From Erythroxylum novogranatense (lineage: Eukaryota > Streptophyta > Magnoliopsida > Malpighiales > Erythroxylaceae): DNA of 64,000 nt. Both the position numbers and the translations under genes were made by a program. The notes under the pieces were generated by a model. That model was not told where the DNA came from. It worked only from the letters and a program-made list of their open reading frames with translations, and searched no databases. The stretch's first letter is position 1; each line of letters begins with the position of its first letter. The DNA lies in assembly GCA_029891385.1 (NCBI GenBank), contig JAIWQS010000180.1:54768-118767 (forward strand). Direction: 5' to 3'. Shown one piece after another: positions 45,365-57,442 of this stretch.

Positions 45365-46640
45365 CACTTGACTAGGAACTACCTGTATTTATTTCCCCTC
45401 CTTAAACACACTTCTTTGACATCCAAAACTTGCTCAATAACATCTGGATGCACCCTTCATCACTGGTCTATTTGCTCTGCAACTTCAGCCGCTTCCCCAT
45501 CAAATCCTTCAAATGAATATAGGACAGAAACATTAAAGATTGGGCTGATATGTAGGTCTGATGGTAGGTCTACAAGATAAGCATTAGAGTTGATTTTCTT
45601 CAATATCTTGTATGGCCCAAACTTCCTAGACTTGAGCTTGTGATAAGTTCCCTTAGAAAACCTTTCTTTCTTCAAATGTACTAATACCAAGTCTCCCTCT
45701 TCAAACTCTCTGTCCCTACAATGTTGATTTGTTGCTCTAGCTTAAGATTGATAGCTAGCCTTCAAAGTTTCTCTTACTTCTTCATGAACCTTGCGAATTT
45801 GATCAGCTAAGGCTTCACCATCATTGCTAACTCTAGCCTCTTTTGGTAATAGCACCAAATCAAGCACATGTTGTGGCTTAAATCCATAGGTAGCTTCAAG
45901 GGGTGTTTTCTTTGTTGATCTATTCAATGAATTGTTGTAAGCAAATTCAGCTTGTGGTATCACAAAATCCTAATTCTTCACATGATTCCTAACAAGACAT
46001 CTTAACATATTACCCAAACTCCTATTGATAGATTCAGTTTGGCCATCTGTTTGTGGATGACAAGTGATAGAATACTTTAATTCAACCCCCATCTTTCTCC
46101 ACAAAGTCCTCCAAAAGTGTCCCATAAACTTCACATCCCTATCGGAAATAATTAAACTTTGTACGCCATGTAGTCTCACCACTTCCTTGAAAAACAAATC
46201 AGCAATATGTCTAGCATCGAAAGTCTTGAAACATGGAATAAAATGTACCATTTTTGAAAACCGATCCACCACAACAAATATCGAATCAAATCCCTTTGCT
46301 GCCTTTGGAAGTCTCAAGACAAAATTCAGGCTCAAATGAACCCAAGGTGCCTCCAGTATTGGCAAAGGAGTGTATAGACCCGTATTTTATGAAGTTCCCT
46401 TGCCAAATTGACAAGCTGAACACCATTTCACCAATCTTTCCACATCTCGATATATACTTGGTACCATGAAGTTCTCGCACTATTTGTTCTCTTATAGAAC
46501 CTGCTAGAATACACAATTGATGGCCTTTAAAAATATAACCATCATGCAATCTATGTGGCAACAAATCTGCCCTTGCTGGTCCCTTCAATTCCTCAAAAAT
46601 TAGTTTGAAATATGGGTATGTTTAAAAAATATTCATACTA
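45365..46640 (-). pseudogene. Integrase of chromovirus I, with start of the chromodomain
   Basis: Minus strand: zinc-binding domain remnant DGYIFKGHQLCI and REQIVRELHG (46480-46590); core with [29 protein letters not shown] and [16 protein letters not shown] (45970-46365), which supply the D, D and E residues; EFAYNNSLNRSTKKTPLEA (45880-45960); C-terminal [20 protein letters not shown] and [11 protein letters not shown] (45460-45690); and FLVKW at the left edge. Three or four frame breaks or stops interrupt it. The catalytic triad is visible. Confidence 0.88.
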
Positions 46641-47127
46641 ATTTTTGAGTTCTTCAAATCCTGTAACTTGAGTACTCATCACTGCCAAAAGTGAAGATCG
46701 CCTGCTCAATGCATCAACACTTTGTTGCATTCACCTATCTTGTATTTCAAAGAAAAGTTGAATTGATTAAGAAAAGAACTCCATCTAATATGACGTTCTT
46801 TCAACTTTTTAAGAATTCAAGTAGCGTAGAGCTTGATGGTCAGAATAACCGCAAACTCCTTATAAGCCAAGTAGTGTCTCCAATGATCAATAGTTCTCAC
46901 CAAAGCATAAAACTCCAAATCATAAGTGGAATATCTTCGCTTAGCATCACATAACTTCTCGTTGAAAAATTCTATAGGCCTCCCTTCTAAGCTTAGAATA
47001 GTCCCAATTCCAACATGTGAAGCATCACATTCAACAACAAATAACTTCTAAAAGTCTGGTAGTGCAAGAATAGGTGCTTTCGTCATCAAAATTTTTATTC
47101 TTTCAAAGGCTTTTTGTGCTGAATTAG
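46641..47127 (-). pseudogene. RT C-terminus and RNase H of chromovirus I
   Basis: The minus strand shows APILALPDF, VVECDASHVGIGTILS, EGRPIEFFNEKLCDAKRRYS then TYDLEFYALVRTIDHWRHYL. This is the RNase H-like domain following RT (ECDAS is the first catalytic Asp region). A stop replaces a conserved residue after LPDF. Truncated on the right by LTR F. Confidence 0.85.
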
Positions 47128-48141
47128 TGTTGGACCTTGGAAAATTTTTCTTTAAGTTAGCATGATTTAAAATAATTTTGGAGTTTTCATAGATTTAATT
47201 TTGGAACTATAATTATGTCAAGGCTAATAGGATTTGTTGAATGGATAAGTGGAATTAAAGTGTTGATGTAATAAGGATGTTCAAGGACATTTTTGGGAGA
47301 TTACTTAAGCATAAAAGAGCATAAGCTTATAAGGAAGGATAAGATGGACTTTTTGGGCTCATTAAGGGTAGAAATAGAAAAAGAATGTGTTGTTTTGTTT
47401 GTTAAGAGGGGAAAATGTGAATTGAAGAGGGAGAAGAGTGAGAAAATGAAATTAAAAGAGAGAGGAGAAAGGTTTCGATGAAAAAAGGAAAGAAGAGAAA
47501 TCAAACTTATTAAGGTAGGTTAATCATCTTTTCTTCTTGCTTTATTAAAGGAATGAGGCTGTGTTGTCAGGAAGAAGGAGTTAGAAAGGAAAACCAAGTT
47601 AGTGTAGAGAATGGAAAAGTTTGTGTTGGAAGAAGATGGATTAGAGAACGAATTGATTGTTGGGTTTTAAACTAGGTCTTGGGTTTCTAACCTAGATGGG
47701 TTATGTGGTAGGTTAAATTTGAAGTTCAATTTGTGTTTGTTGAAATTTTGTGATTTTGAAGTTTTGAATTTTATCGAATGTTGTTTTGAATGGAACCTTG
47801 GTTATTGTAAGGAACTAAGGGAATCCTACCAAAAAAGCAAGGAAAAAGCTTGACTTGGTTTTGCAAGCTAATTAGTGGGTAATGTATTTATAGATATTGT
47901 GTAATTGGGAAAATTCTTGCCTATGTATGTGTATGTTATTTTCTTGGAATTGATTTCATAGAAATTGAAATCATTGTGAATGTTTGAAATGCGAGAGTGA
48001 TTATGTTATTCCTTGAAAAAGGTTATAACATTTTGAGTTAGATCAAATGAAGAAAAGCATGAAAGTTTGAGCAGTTGATAAAATAATTTTGAGCATGATT
48101 ATGTGCTTTGTTTGGGCAAGAGAGGAACCCATTTCGTTAGT

Positions 48142-48147
48142 CACGTG
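48142..48147. promoter_or_regulatory. CACGTG in LTR F
   Basis: Within gttagtcacgtgcacgttga, the inverse of the arrangement at 11874. Confidence 0.45.
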
Positions 48148-48372
48148 CACGTTGACCCATAGCCTTCCCCTGGCTGCCCGCTTGAGGCCACAAGATCCTG
48201 AGAATTCGGACTCGTTTTGTTCACGAAGCAAACTTCAATTTCTCTGTTTCGTTCCACAGAACTCTCGAGCCATTTGTTTGTGCATTTTATAATTGAATTG
48301 CTAAGTATGAATCATTTTGAGTGTTATATGTTATGAATTTTGAGATAAATTAATGAATGCTTAAATTGCTGA

Positions 48373-48375
<3 letters not shown>

Positions 48376-48409
<34 letters not shown>
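48376..48409. repeat. (AT)n microsatellite in LTR F
   Basis: About 17 uninterrupted at units. Not present at the equivalent place of LTR G. Confidence 0.92.
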
Positions 48410-48411
<2 letters not shown>

Positions 48412-49565
48412 CGCAGAATAAGAAGGTTAACAATCCTTGGAAGGCATCGTAAACTCCAAGATATTAGAAACTTTTGTAACTAAGTTAGTTCAATCACTTT
48501 TGGACAGCTTCATAAGCATGTTAAAACAATGAGCATCTTATATACGTTGTATTTGTGTTAAGCTTTTGTTATAATGTTTTTATGTAATTAAAGTTATGTA
48601 TGAGCTTTTGTTGATTTGGTAAAAGAGTTAGAACTAAAAAGTTCCACAAGTGTACGTGCATGTTTCTTATGTAGTTGTTCATGTTGGGCCCCGATTTTTT
48701 TTTGTTTATTTAATTGATTATTTATTGATTTATTTGCTATTCTTGCTTTAATTGTTTTAATTATGTGTTTATATAGATATATATTTTATTGATTTTTGGA
48801 ATTAGCAAGTATGATTGGGATTAGAAGTTAGAAATTAAATGAAGGCTTGGACTTAATATTGGAAAGTATGGGCTTTAGAATTTAAGTAGTTAAGTGTAGT
48901 GGGCTTATGAGGAGGAGGAGAGCCCAAAGCCTTGTAAGTTATAAGGAGAGTTTTAAGGAGTATCAAAACTATGTAGTTTTGGAGGAGGGCTTTAAGTGAA
49001 AGCTAATGAGTTAAGTTGTTAGAGAAGGAAGCAAGTGTCGTAGGCTTAAAGGAAAGAAGAGAAGCAAAAATGTGAGTTAAGGAGAAGAAGAAGAGGGAGA
49101 GCCGTAGGAGGCTTGGAGGAAAGAAGAAAGAAGAGGAAAAAGAGGAGAAAACTACTTGTGAGAGGTAAGTTCCATCTTTTCTTAAGCTAGGTTTAAGAAT
49201 GGTGTAGGATGGAAGTTAGGCTTTGTGTAGAGATTGAAGAAAGATAGAGAGAAAGGTGAGATCTATGGATTTTAGGGATTTTTAAGCTAAGGTTATGGTT
49301 ATTCTAGCTTAAATGTCCTATGGGTAGGTTAGGTTTAAAGTTTATTTTCATCTTTGCTTGATTTATGAATATTTTGACTTCCTTTTAAAATGTATTTATT
49401 GAATGAAGTATGATTTAATTGAAGGAACTCAAGAAAATCCCACTCAAGACAAGGAAGAAGGGAAATCTTGAATTCAGATACCGACGATAGGTGGGTAACA
49501 TTTTTATAGTTGTTGGGTAATGGGAAAATGCCCTATGTGTGCTATCTTTGTTAATTGTGAGTATA

Positions 49566-49570
49566 TTAAA
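49566..49570. repeat. Left target-site duplication of K (ttaaa)
   Basis: ttaaa precedes tgtaacaccc at 49571 and recurs at 57438-57442 after cgttaca. The uninterrupted sequence (gtatattaaagtgtattt) matches LTR A around 4710-4730 in inverse orientation. Confidence 0.9.
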
Positions 49571-51591
49571 TGTAACACCCAAATACCCCCTGGGAGGATA
49601 TGTGGATGCCACCCAATACAGTACAATCAAATCAGACTAGTTTACACACAACATCTCAAACAGTGCTTCCAATACATCACATCATACTGTCAGAAACAGA
49701 AATTAAAGTTATTACAGGCCCAAAAATGTTTACTAAAAACATGTTCAACAATACAAAAACAGACTCCTTTGGTCAATGCAGTTGACTCGTCCCAGTCTTT
49801 AAACTCTTCGCTCTGAACCTACACGGGGCAAATCCACCGTGCTAAGCATATAGCTTAGTGAGTAATAACTAATCTATCTTAACCGATTTCAGAAAACAGA
49901 AAGAATGCATTTCAGAACAGATTTGTATACTAAACAGAACGGCAAAACACAGAAGATCCTTCAGAATCAGAATAATCAATCAGATATCAAAATACAGAAA
50001 AAATCAAACTATAAATCCATGAATAGAAATGGGAACGAGACTTATACAGGAGAGACCGAAGTCTCGACAACGAAGTGTCTCAGGAGAGACCGAAGTCTCG
50101 ACAACGAAGTGTCTCAGGAGAGACCGAAGTCTCGACACCGAAGTATCTCAGGAGCGACCGAAGTCTCGACACCGAAGTGTCTCAGGAGAGACCGAAGTCT
50201 CGACACAAATGTGTCCATGAGCAGCTGCAGACCCTTCTAGGCATGCCTATTTACCCACAACTAGAACTTAACAGTTTTACAATAGAACGAGATCATTTCA
50301 GACATTCATGTGCAATAAAATGAGCACTTTTGATAAAATATTCATGCAACAATTGCCTCGAGACGCTCATTGTCCTAATAGTACCACAATCAAGACAAAG
50401 ACATATGAGCACTTTCGGACATTCATTGTGGGACCGGACACAATTCAAGACAGAACAAATCAAAGTGAGACCGTCCGGGTCTCTTACTTATTACCGATAT
50501 ACTTCTGAAATGACTTACGAAATTACCGGGTATTACTTATGAAATTATTGACACATTGAAAGTCCACGACATCGACCTTAAATCGCTTACTATTTATTGC
50601 CTCGAAGTCCAGGCAATATCTGGCAAAGTGGTTCCTCTATATAATGGAACAGAGATACAAATTATTATTCAGTATAATTACCGTATGATAAATGAGTATG
50701 ATGCATGTTCATGCAAATTTCGAGATTCTTCTATCGCTTTAAAAATACGTATTACTATTCACAAATCACGTATTCATTCGCTCACAAATACGCACGGATA
50801 ATGTTCACTTTTTCTTATTCACTATTCCTTTGTTCATCACTATTATCTTTGTTCATCATCTTCTTACGCCTTAGAAAATTTCTTCTTTCTTTTTACTTTA
50901 TTTAACTTTCCTTTCTTTTCGCTAAATTCTTTTCAATTCTTTTAGCATCATCACTTAAAACTAACCTATTTAACAAATCTAACATATCGAATCATCCAAA
51001 TCGTCAAATATTATAGATCTAAAAATTTCTTTTACCAATATCGGATCTCATCCGACTATCTTTATAAAAGACAGAGCAGACCATAGATTCATTATCAAAA
51101 GGATTAACCTCGTGATCTGCAGCAGAAAAGCGATCGAAAATCGTAATGAATGAGTCGGAACAACACCGATGAACAGCTATCGGTTCTATCTCAAAATAAT
51201 TAATCAACCCTTATATATTAAGTCTAGTTATTCAATTAGTACTATTGAGATGAATAGTTAATTACCCAAAAACACACTTATGAATTCTTAGAACAAACAA
51301 ATACCAGAATTCCCAGACAACTTCCAAAAATTCACCAAAAATTCTGTCATAAAATAATGACTTCCAAATAATTGTTCAAAAAATACTAAATATGTCACCA
51401 ACAATTTCTAAAAATCATCGAAGTATCCAAAAATTACTAAAATTATCTTAATACAGTCCGAATCAATCCGAAGTGTCATTAAACCAATGTACCCGGAAAA
51501 TGCCATGAATGCATGCCAAAATGTCAAAGAGACATAACATAAATCGGACTAAATTTGCTTCATATGCTAACCCCTAATTTGGGGCGTTACA
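49571..51591 (+). repeat. K LTR copy 1, plus orientation (2021 bp)
   Basis: From tgtaacacccaaat to ggggcgttaca. It includes five 34-bp repeats (50047-50216). Compared with copy 55517-57437 it differs in the middle (50330-50560), so two LTR subtypes are present. Confidence 0.85.
50047..50216. repeat. 34-bp tandem repeat, five units, in K LTR copy 1
   Basis: caggagagaccgaagtctcg recurs at 50047, 50081, 50115, 50149 and 50183, always 34 bp apart. Open frames of repeated ERPKSRHRSVS type arise from it and are not genes. Equivalent blocks with three or four units lie at about 51990-52110, 54170-54300 and 55984-56115. Confidence 0.9.
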
Positions 51592-51825
51592 ATTATGTGA
51601 AGAAACATTGGTTTTGTGGCTATAGTGCTTTGCTATGATATTTGGTGGTATTAGATGCATTTGGTTATATTGGCATTATTGATTCTGAAAGTGAAAGTAA
51701 AACATTTATTTTTCCCTTATGAAAAAAAAATTACATGCCTTGCTCAAAGGCTATGCCAATAAGCAACAGCAGGATCATAGGAAATGCTAAGAAGAAAAAA
51801 AAAGTGCGAGCTTCATTTAGTTCTA
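51592..51825. other. Unique 234-bp segment inside K
   Basis: Starts attatgtgaagaaacattgg, contains two A-runs (51721-51730 and about 51796-51804) and ends where inverted LTR similarity begins (atactttaggtaag). It could be all that remains of an internal region. No PBS or coding motif recognised. Confidence 0.5.
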
Positions 51826-52568
51826 CATACTTTAGGTAAGTAATTTGTTTTATGATAAATTTTGTGAGTGCTCATTTTATTGCACATGAATGAGTGAAAT
51901 GATCTCGTTCTATTGTAAAAACTGCTAAGTCTAGTTGTGGGTAAATAGGCATGCCTAGAAGATGCTCTGTGCTTTCGTGGACACATTTGTGTCGAGACTT
52001 GATCTATCTGAGACACTTGATTATCGAGACTTGATCGCTCTGAGACACTTGGTGTCAAGACTTGGTCTCTCTGAGACAACTTTGTGAGACTTCGATCTCT
52101 CCTGTATAAGTCCGTTCCTACTTCTGTTCATGGATTTATAGTTTGATTTGTTACGTATTACGATATCGATTGATTATTCGATTACGAAGGATCTTACGTG
52201 TTTTTGTCGTTCATTTAGTATACAAATCATTACGAAATGCATTCTTTCATTTTACGAAATCGGTTAAGATAGATTAGTTATTACTCACTAAGCTATATGC
52301 TTGCACAATGGATTTGCAGTGTAGGTTCGTGAGCGTAAGAGTTTAAAAGCGGGACGAGTCATTTGCATTGACCAAAGGAGTCATTTTGTATTGTTGAACA
52401 TGTTTTTAGTAAACATTTTGGGCTCGTAATAACTTTAATTTTGTTTACGGCGTTATGATGTGATGTATTGGAAGCTTCTTGTTTGAGATGTTGTGTGTAA
52501 ACTAGTGCGATTTGATTGTACTATATTGGGTGGCATCCATATCCTCCTGGGGGTATTTGGGTGTTACA
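51826..52568 (-). repeat. K partial LTR, minus orientation
   Basis: Inverse complement of the first ~0.75 kb of the LTR at 55517-57437, ending gtgttaca at 52568. Contains a degraded block of the 34-bp repeat. Confidence 0.8.
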
Positions 52569-52585
52569 TCTTTTAGTATCAAAAT

Positions 52586-54750
52586 TATAACGCCCAATTA
52601 GGGGTTAGCATATGAAGCAAATTTAGTCGATTTATGTTATGTCTCTTTGACATTTGGCGTACGATTCATGGCATTTTAAGTACATTGGTTTAATGACACT
52701 TGGATTGATTGATTGTATTAAGATAATTTTAGTAATTTTTGGATACTTGATGATTTTAGAAATTGTTGGTGACGTATTTAGTATTTTTGAACAATTATTT
52801 GGAAGTCATTATTTTATGGCGGAATTTTGGTGAATTTTGGAAGCAGTATGCGGGAATTACGGGTATTTGTTTGTTCTAGAATTCAAAAGTGTGTTTTTGG
52901 GTAATTAACTATTCATTTGAATAGTACTAATTGAATAAGTGAACGAATATATAAGGGTTGATTAATTATTTTGAGAGGTAGGCGAATAAGCGTTCATTGG
53001 TGTTGTTCATATTTCTGTCGACCGATTTCGATCTGTTTTTCTTTGCGAGATCGAGGTTAGTCCTTTGATAATGAATCTATGGTCTGTTCTTGTCTTTTAT
53101 AAAGATAGTCGGATGAGATCGATATTGGTAAAAGAAATTTTAGATTTATAATATTTGACGATTTGGATGATTATGATATATTAGATTTGTTAAATAAGTT
53201 AGTTTTAAGTGATGATGCTAAAAGAATTGAGAAGAATTGAAGCGAAAAAGAAAGGAAAGTGAAATAAAGTAAAAAGAAAAGAATAAATTTTAGGAAGAAG
53301 AAAGATGATGAACAAGGCAATTATAGTGATGAACAGTGAATAGTGAATAGTGAACAATGAACGATGTCAAATGCGATTTGTGAGCGAATAATAATCGTAT
53401 TTGTGAATAGTAATACGTATTTTTTAAACGATGAAGAATCCCAAAATTTGCATGAACATGCATCATACTCATTTATCATACGATAATTATACTGATAATA
53501 ATTTGTATCTGTTTCCTATTATAGAGGAGCGACCATCGCCAAATATTAAAGGGACTTGAGGATAAATAGTAAAAGCGATTTAAGGTCGATGTCAGGACTT
53601 TCGATAATGTCAATAATTTGATAGTAATACAAGTGGTCGTATTTTTTTAAGCAGAGAAGAATCCGAAAATTTGCATGAACATGCATCATACTCATTATCA
53701 TATAGTAATTATACTGATAATAATTTGTATCATGTTCCTATTATAGAGGAACGACCACTGCCAGATATTCTTAGGGACTTGAGGCAATAAATAGTAAGAG
53801 CGATTTAAGGTCGAGAATAAGGACTTCAAGAATGTCAATAATTTAGTAAATAATACCGTAATTTCGTAAGTCATTTCGATAAGTATATCGGTAATAAGTA
53901 AGAGACCCGGACGGTCTCACTTTGATTTATTCATCTTGAATCAGTATTTATTCCTACAATGAATGTCCGAGTGCTCATATGTCTTTGTCTTGATTGTAAT
54001 CGCTTTTGGACAATGAGCGTCCGAGGCAATTGTTGCATGAATATTTTATTGAAAGTGCTCATTTTATTGCACATGAATATGCAAATGATCTCGATTCTAT
54101 TGTAAAGCTGTTAAGTCCTAGTTGTGGGTAAATAGGCATGCCTAGAAGAATTCTTGAATGCTTTCATGGACACATTGTGTCGAGATTTGGTCTCTCTGAG
54201 AGACTTCGTGTCGAGACTTCGTCGCTCTGAGACGCCGGTGTCGAGACTTGGTCTCTCTGAGACACTTTGGTGTGAGGACTTCGCGTTCTCTCAGTATAAG
54301 TCCGTTCCTACTTCATTCATGGATTTATAGTTTGATTTTTACGTTTACGATATCGATTGATTATTACGATTCTGAATGATCTTACGTGTTTTGCCGTTCT
54401 GTTTAGTATACAAATCATTAGGAAATGTATTCTTTCTATTTTCTGAAATCGGTTAAGATAGATTAGTTATTACTCATTAAGCTTATATGCTTAGCATGTG
54501 GATTGCCCGATGTAGGTTCGAGCGAAGAGTTTAAAGATGGGACGAGTCATTGCATTGACCAAAGGAGTACATTTTGTATTGTTGAACATGTTTTAGTAAA
54601 CATTTTTGGGCTGTAATAACTTTAATTTACATTTACGCGTATGATGTGATGTATTGACGACTTTATTTGAGATGTTGTGTAAACTAAGTCCGATTTGATT
54701 GTCTTGTATTGGGTGGCATCCACATATCCTCGAGGTATTTGGGTGTTACA
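52586..54750 (-). repeat. K full LTR, minus orientation (2165 bp)
   Basis: From tataacgccc (inverse of the LTR end, with one change) to gggtgttaca at 54750. It is the inverted partner of 55517-57437. At 53400-53830 it holds two successive versions of the cttgcatgaacatgcatcat block, so it carries an internal duplication. Confidence 0.8.
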
Positions 54751-55505
54751 TCACTATTCACTATTCATCACTATGCTGCCTTTGCTCATCATCTTCTTGA
54801 CTTAGAAACTTTCTTATTTTCTTTTTACTTTATTTCACTTTCCTTTCTTTTCGCTTTCGATTCTTTTAGCATCATCACTTAAAAGCGACATATTTAACAA
54901 ATCTAACCTATCGTAATCATCCAAATCATCAAATATTATAGATCTAAAATTTCTTTTATCAATATCAGATCTCATCCGACTATCTTTATAAAAGACAAGA
55001 ACGTACTATAGATTCATTATCAAAGGACTAACCTCGTGATTCGCAGCAGGTAAAGCAAGATCGAAATCAGATGGCAGAGTCATGAACAACACCGATGAAC
55101 GCAATTTGCGGTTACTGCCTCAAAATAATTAATCAACCTCTATATATTCGCCCACTTATTCAATTAGTACTATTCAGATGAATAGTTAATTACCCTAAAA
55201 CACACTTATGAATTCTTAGAACAAACAAATACCCGTAATTCTACTGACTTCCAAAATTCACCAAAAATTTGCTATAAAATAATGACTTCAAATAATTGTT
55301 CAAAAATACTAAATACGCTACCAACAATTTCTAAAAATCATCAGTATCTAAAAATTACTAAAATTATCTTAATACAAATCAATCAATCCAAGTGTCATTA
55401 AACCAATGTAATTTAAAAATGCCATGAATGCATGCCAAAATGTCAAAGAGACATAACATAAATCGGACTAAATTTGCTTCATATGTTAACCTTAATTGGG
55501 GTACA
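54751..55505 (+). repeat. K partial LTR (3' part), plus orientation
   Basis: Matches the 3' ~0.77 kb of the LTR at 55517-57437, starting at its tcactattcactattc stretch and ending ggggtaca. It directly abuts the start of the inverted LTR at 54750. Confidence 0.8.
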
Positions 55506-55516
55506 TAATTCAAAGA

Positions 55517-57437
55517 TGTAACACCCAAATACCCTCGGGAGGATATGTGGATGCCACCAATACAATACAATCAAATCGCAGACTAGTTTACACACATCAT
55601 CTCAAACAAAGGCTTCCAATACATCACATCATATCGCGTAAATGAAATTAAAGTTATTATAGGCCCAAAATGTTTACTAAAAACATGTTCAATAATACAA
55701 CAAACTCCTTTGTCAATGCGAGTTGACTCGTCCCGATCTTTAAACTCTTCGCTCGAACCTACACTGGCAAATCCAGTGTATAAGCATATAGCTTAGGAGT
55801 AATAACTAATCTATCTTAACCGATTTGGAAAAAGAGAAAGAATGCATTTCAATGTGATTTGTATAATATAAATGTAATCGACAAAACATGTAAGATCCTT
55901 CGTAATCGTAATAATCAATCGATATCGAATCTGAGAAAAATCAAACTATAAATCCATGAACAGAAGTGGGAACGGGACTTATACAGGAGAGATCGAAGTC
56001 TCGACACCAAAGTGTCTCAGGAGAGACCGAAGTCTCGACACCGAAGTGTCTCAGGAGCGACCGAAGTCTCGACACCGAAGTGTCTCAGGAGAGACCGAAG
56101 TCTCGACACAAATGTGTCCATGGGCAACTGCAGACCCTTCTAGGCATGCCTATTTACCCACAACTAGGACTTAACAGTTTTACAATAGAACGAGATCATT
56201 TCAGTCATTCATGTGCAATAAAATGAGCACTCACAAAATTTATCATAAAACAAATTACTTACCTAAAGTATTTACTAAAATTTTCTACCTATATTACGTC
56301 TTTGAAATTATTGACCAGACATTTATCAAATTATTGACATTCTTGAAAAGTCCCGACATCGACCTTAAATTGCTCCTTACTATTTATTGCCTCGAAGTCC
56401 CGCAATATCTGGCAGTGGTCGTTCCTCTATAATAGAGAACACAGATACAAATTATTATTGTGCAAAATTACTATATGATAAATGAGTATGATGCATGTTC
56501 ATGCAAATTTGCAGATTCTTCTCTTGCTTAAAAATACGATTACTATTCACAAATACGATTATTATTCGCTCACAAATAAGTACAGAGCATCGTTCACTTT
56601 TCACACAAATACGTATTACTGCTCTCACAAATACGCATTTGACATCATTCACATTGCTCACTATTCACTATTCACTATTCACTGCTCATCACTACGCCGC
56701 ACTGTTTCATCATCTTCTTTGCCTTCCAAAATTTCTTCTTTTCTTTTTACTTTATTTCACTTTCCTTTCTTTTCTCTTTCAATTCTTCTCGATTTTTTAG
56801 CATCATCACTTAAAAACTAACCTATTTAACAAATTTAACCTATCGGAATCATCTAAATAAATCAAATATTATAGATCTAAAAATTTCTTTTACCAATATC
56901 AGATCTCATCCGACTATCTTTATAAAAGACAAGAAATGCACCATAGATTCATTATCAAAAGGACTAACCTAGTGATCTCGCAGTGACGATCGAAATCGAT
57001 CGACAGTAATCGCTGAACAACACCGATGAACGCCATATCGGTTCGCCTCAAAATAATTAATCAACCCTTATATATTCGCTCTAGTTATTCAATTAGACTA
57101 TTAAAGATGAATAGTTAATTACCTAAAACACACTTATGAATTCTTGAACAAACAAATACCCGTAATTCTGCATGCGACTTCCAAAAATTCACCAAAATTT
57201 CATAAAATAATGACTTCCAAATAATTGTTCAAAAAATACTAAATACGTCACCAACAATTTCTAAAAATCATCAAGTATCCAAAATTACTAAAATTATCTT
57301 AATACGGTCCAATCAATCCAAGTGTCATTAAACCAATGTACTTAAAAATGCCATGAATGCATGCCAAATGTCAAAGAGACATAACATAAATCGGACTAAA
57401 TTTGTTTCATATGCTAACCCCTAATTTGGGCGTTACA
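55517..57437 (+). repeat. K full LTR, plus orientation (1921 bp)
   Basis: tgtaacacccaaat at 55517 to gggcgttaca at 57437, followed by TSD ttaaa. Includes 34-bp repeats at 55984-56115. Confidence 0.85.
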
Positions 57438-57442
57438 TTAAA
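57438..57442. repeat. Right target-site duplication of K (ttaaa)
   Basis: Identical to 49566-49570. Confidence 0.9.

Larger units (their letters stand above)
43348..47127 (-). mobile_element. Reina-like Ty3/gypsy chromovirus I, 5' part missing, interrupted by insert J
   Basis: Minus-strand 3' LTR, polypurine tract (atcccctcgagt, 43755-43766), chromodomain tail, [insert J], integrase and RNase H, ending abruptly where LTR F begins (TSD attag candidate, 47123-47127). Integrase blocks are open over hundreds of bases, so it is less decayed than the Tekay copies. Confidence 0.78.
47128..48681 (+). repeat. LTR F, plus-strand Tekay type, interrupted by element G
   Basis: Begins tgttggacc at 47128, after attag. 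Its sequence matches G's LTR (57443-58130) in order: the hexamer CACGTG block (48142-48147), gactcgttttgttcac, a ggcatcg block and a gcatctta block. It is cut at 48681, where G starts; the remainder should lie beyond the window. It contains an (AT)n run at 48376-48409. Confidence 0.7.
49571..57437. mobile_element. Element K: assembly of TGTAAC...GTTACA LTRs in both orientations, no coding region
   Basis: A single 7.87-kb insert in LTR G with a perfect TSD. Content in order: full LTR (+) 49571-51591; 234 bp unique; partial LTR (-) 51826-52568; 17-bp spacer; full LTR (-) 52586-54750; partial LTR (+) 54751-55505; 11-bp spacer; full LTR (+) 55517-57437. The outer two LTRs could be the original pair. 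The inner part has no gag or pol. The TGTAACACCC start is typical of chromovirus LTRs. Confidence 0.75.

Noticed and set aside
46064..46469. Plus-strand frames opposite the integrase of I
   Set aside because: The minus strand carries the catalytic D, D, E motifs in a 131-aa frame; the plus frames are shadows.
49905..50323. Frames with repeated ERPKSRHRSVSGETEVST-type peptides, and a possible CRISPR-like array
   Set aside because: Direct repeats of 34 bp with no unique spacers, inside LTRs of a plant element; not CRISPR and not a protein gene.
51019..51207. 62-aa minus-strand frame in K
   Set aside because: Lies in an LTR, and frameshifted equivalents in the other LTR copies show it is not conserved as coding.
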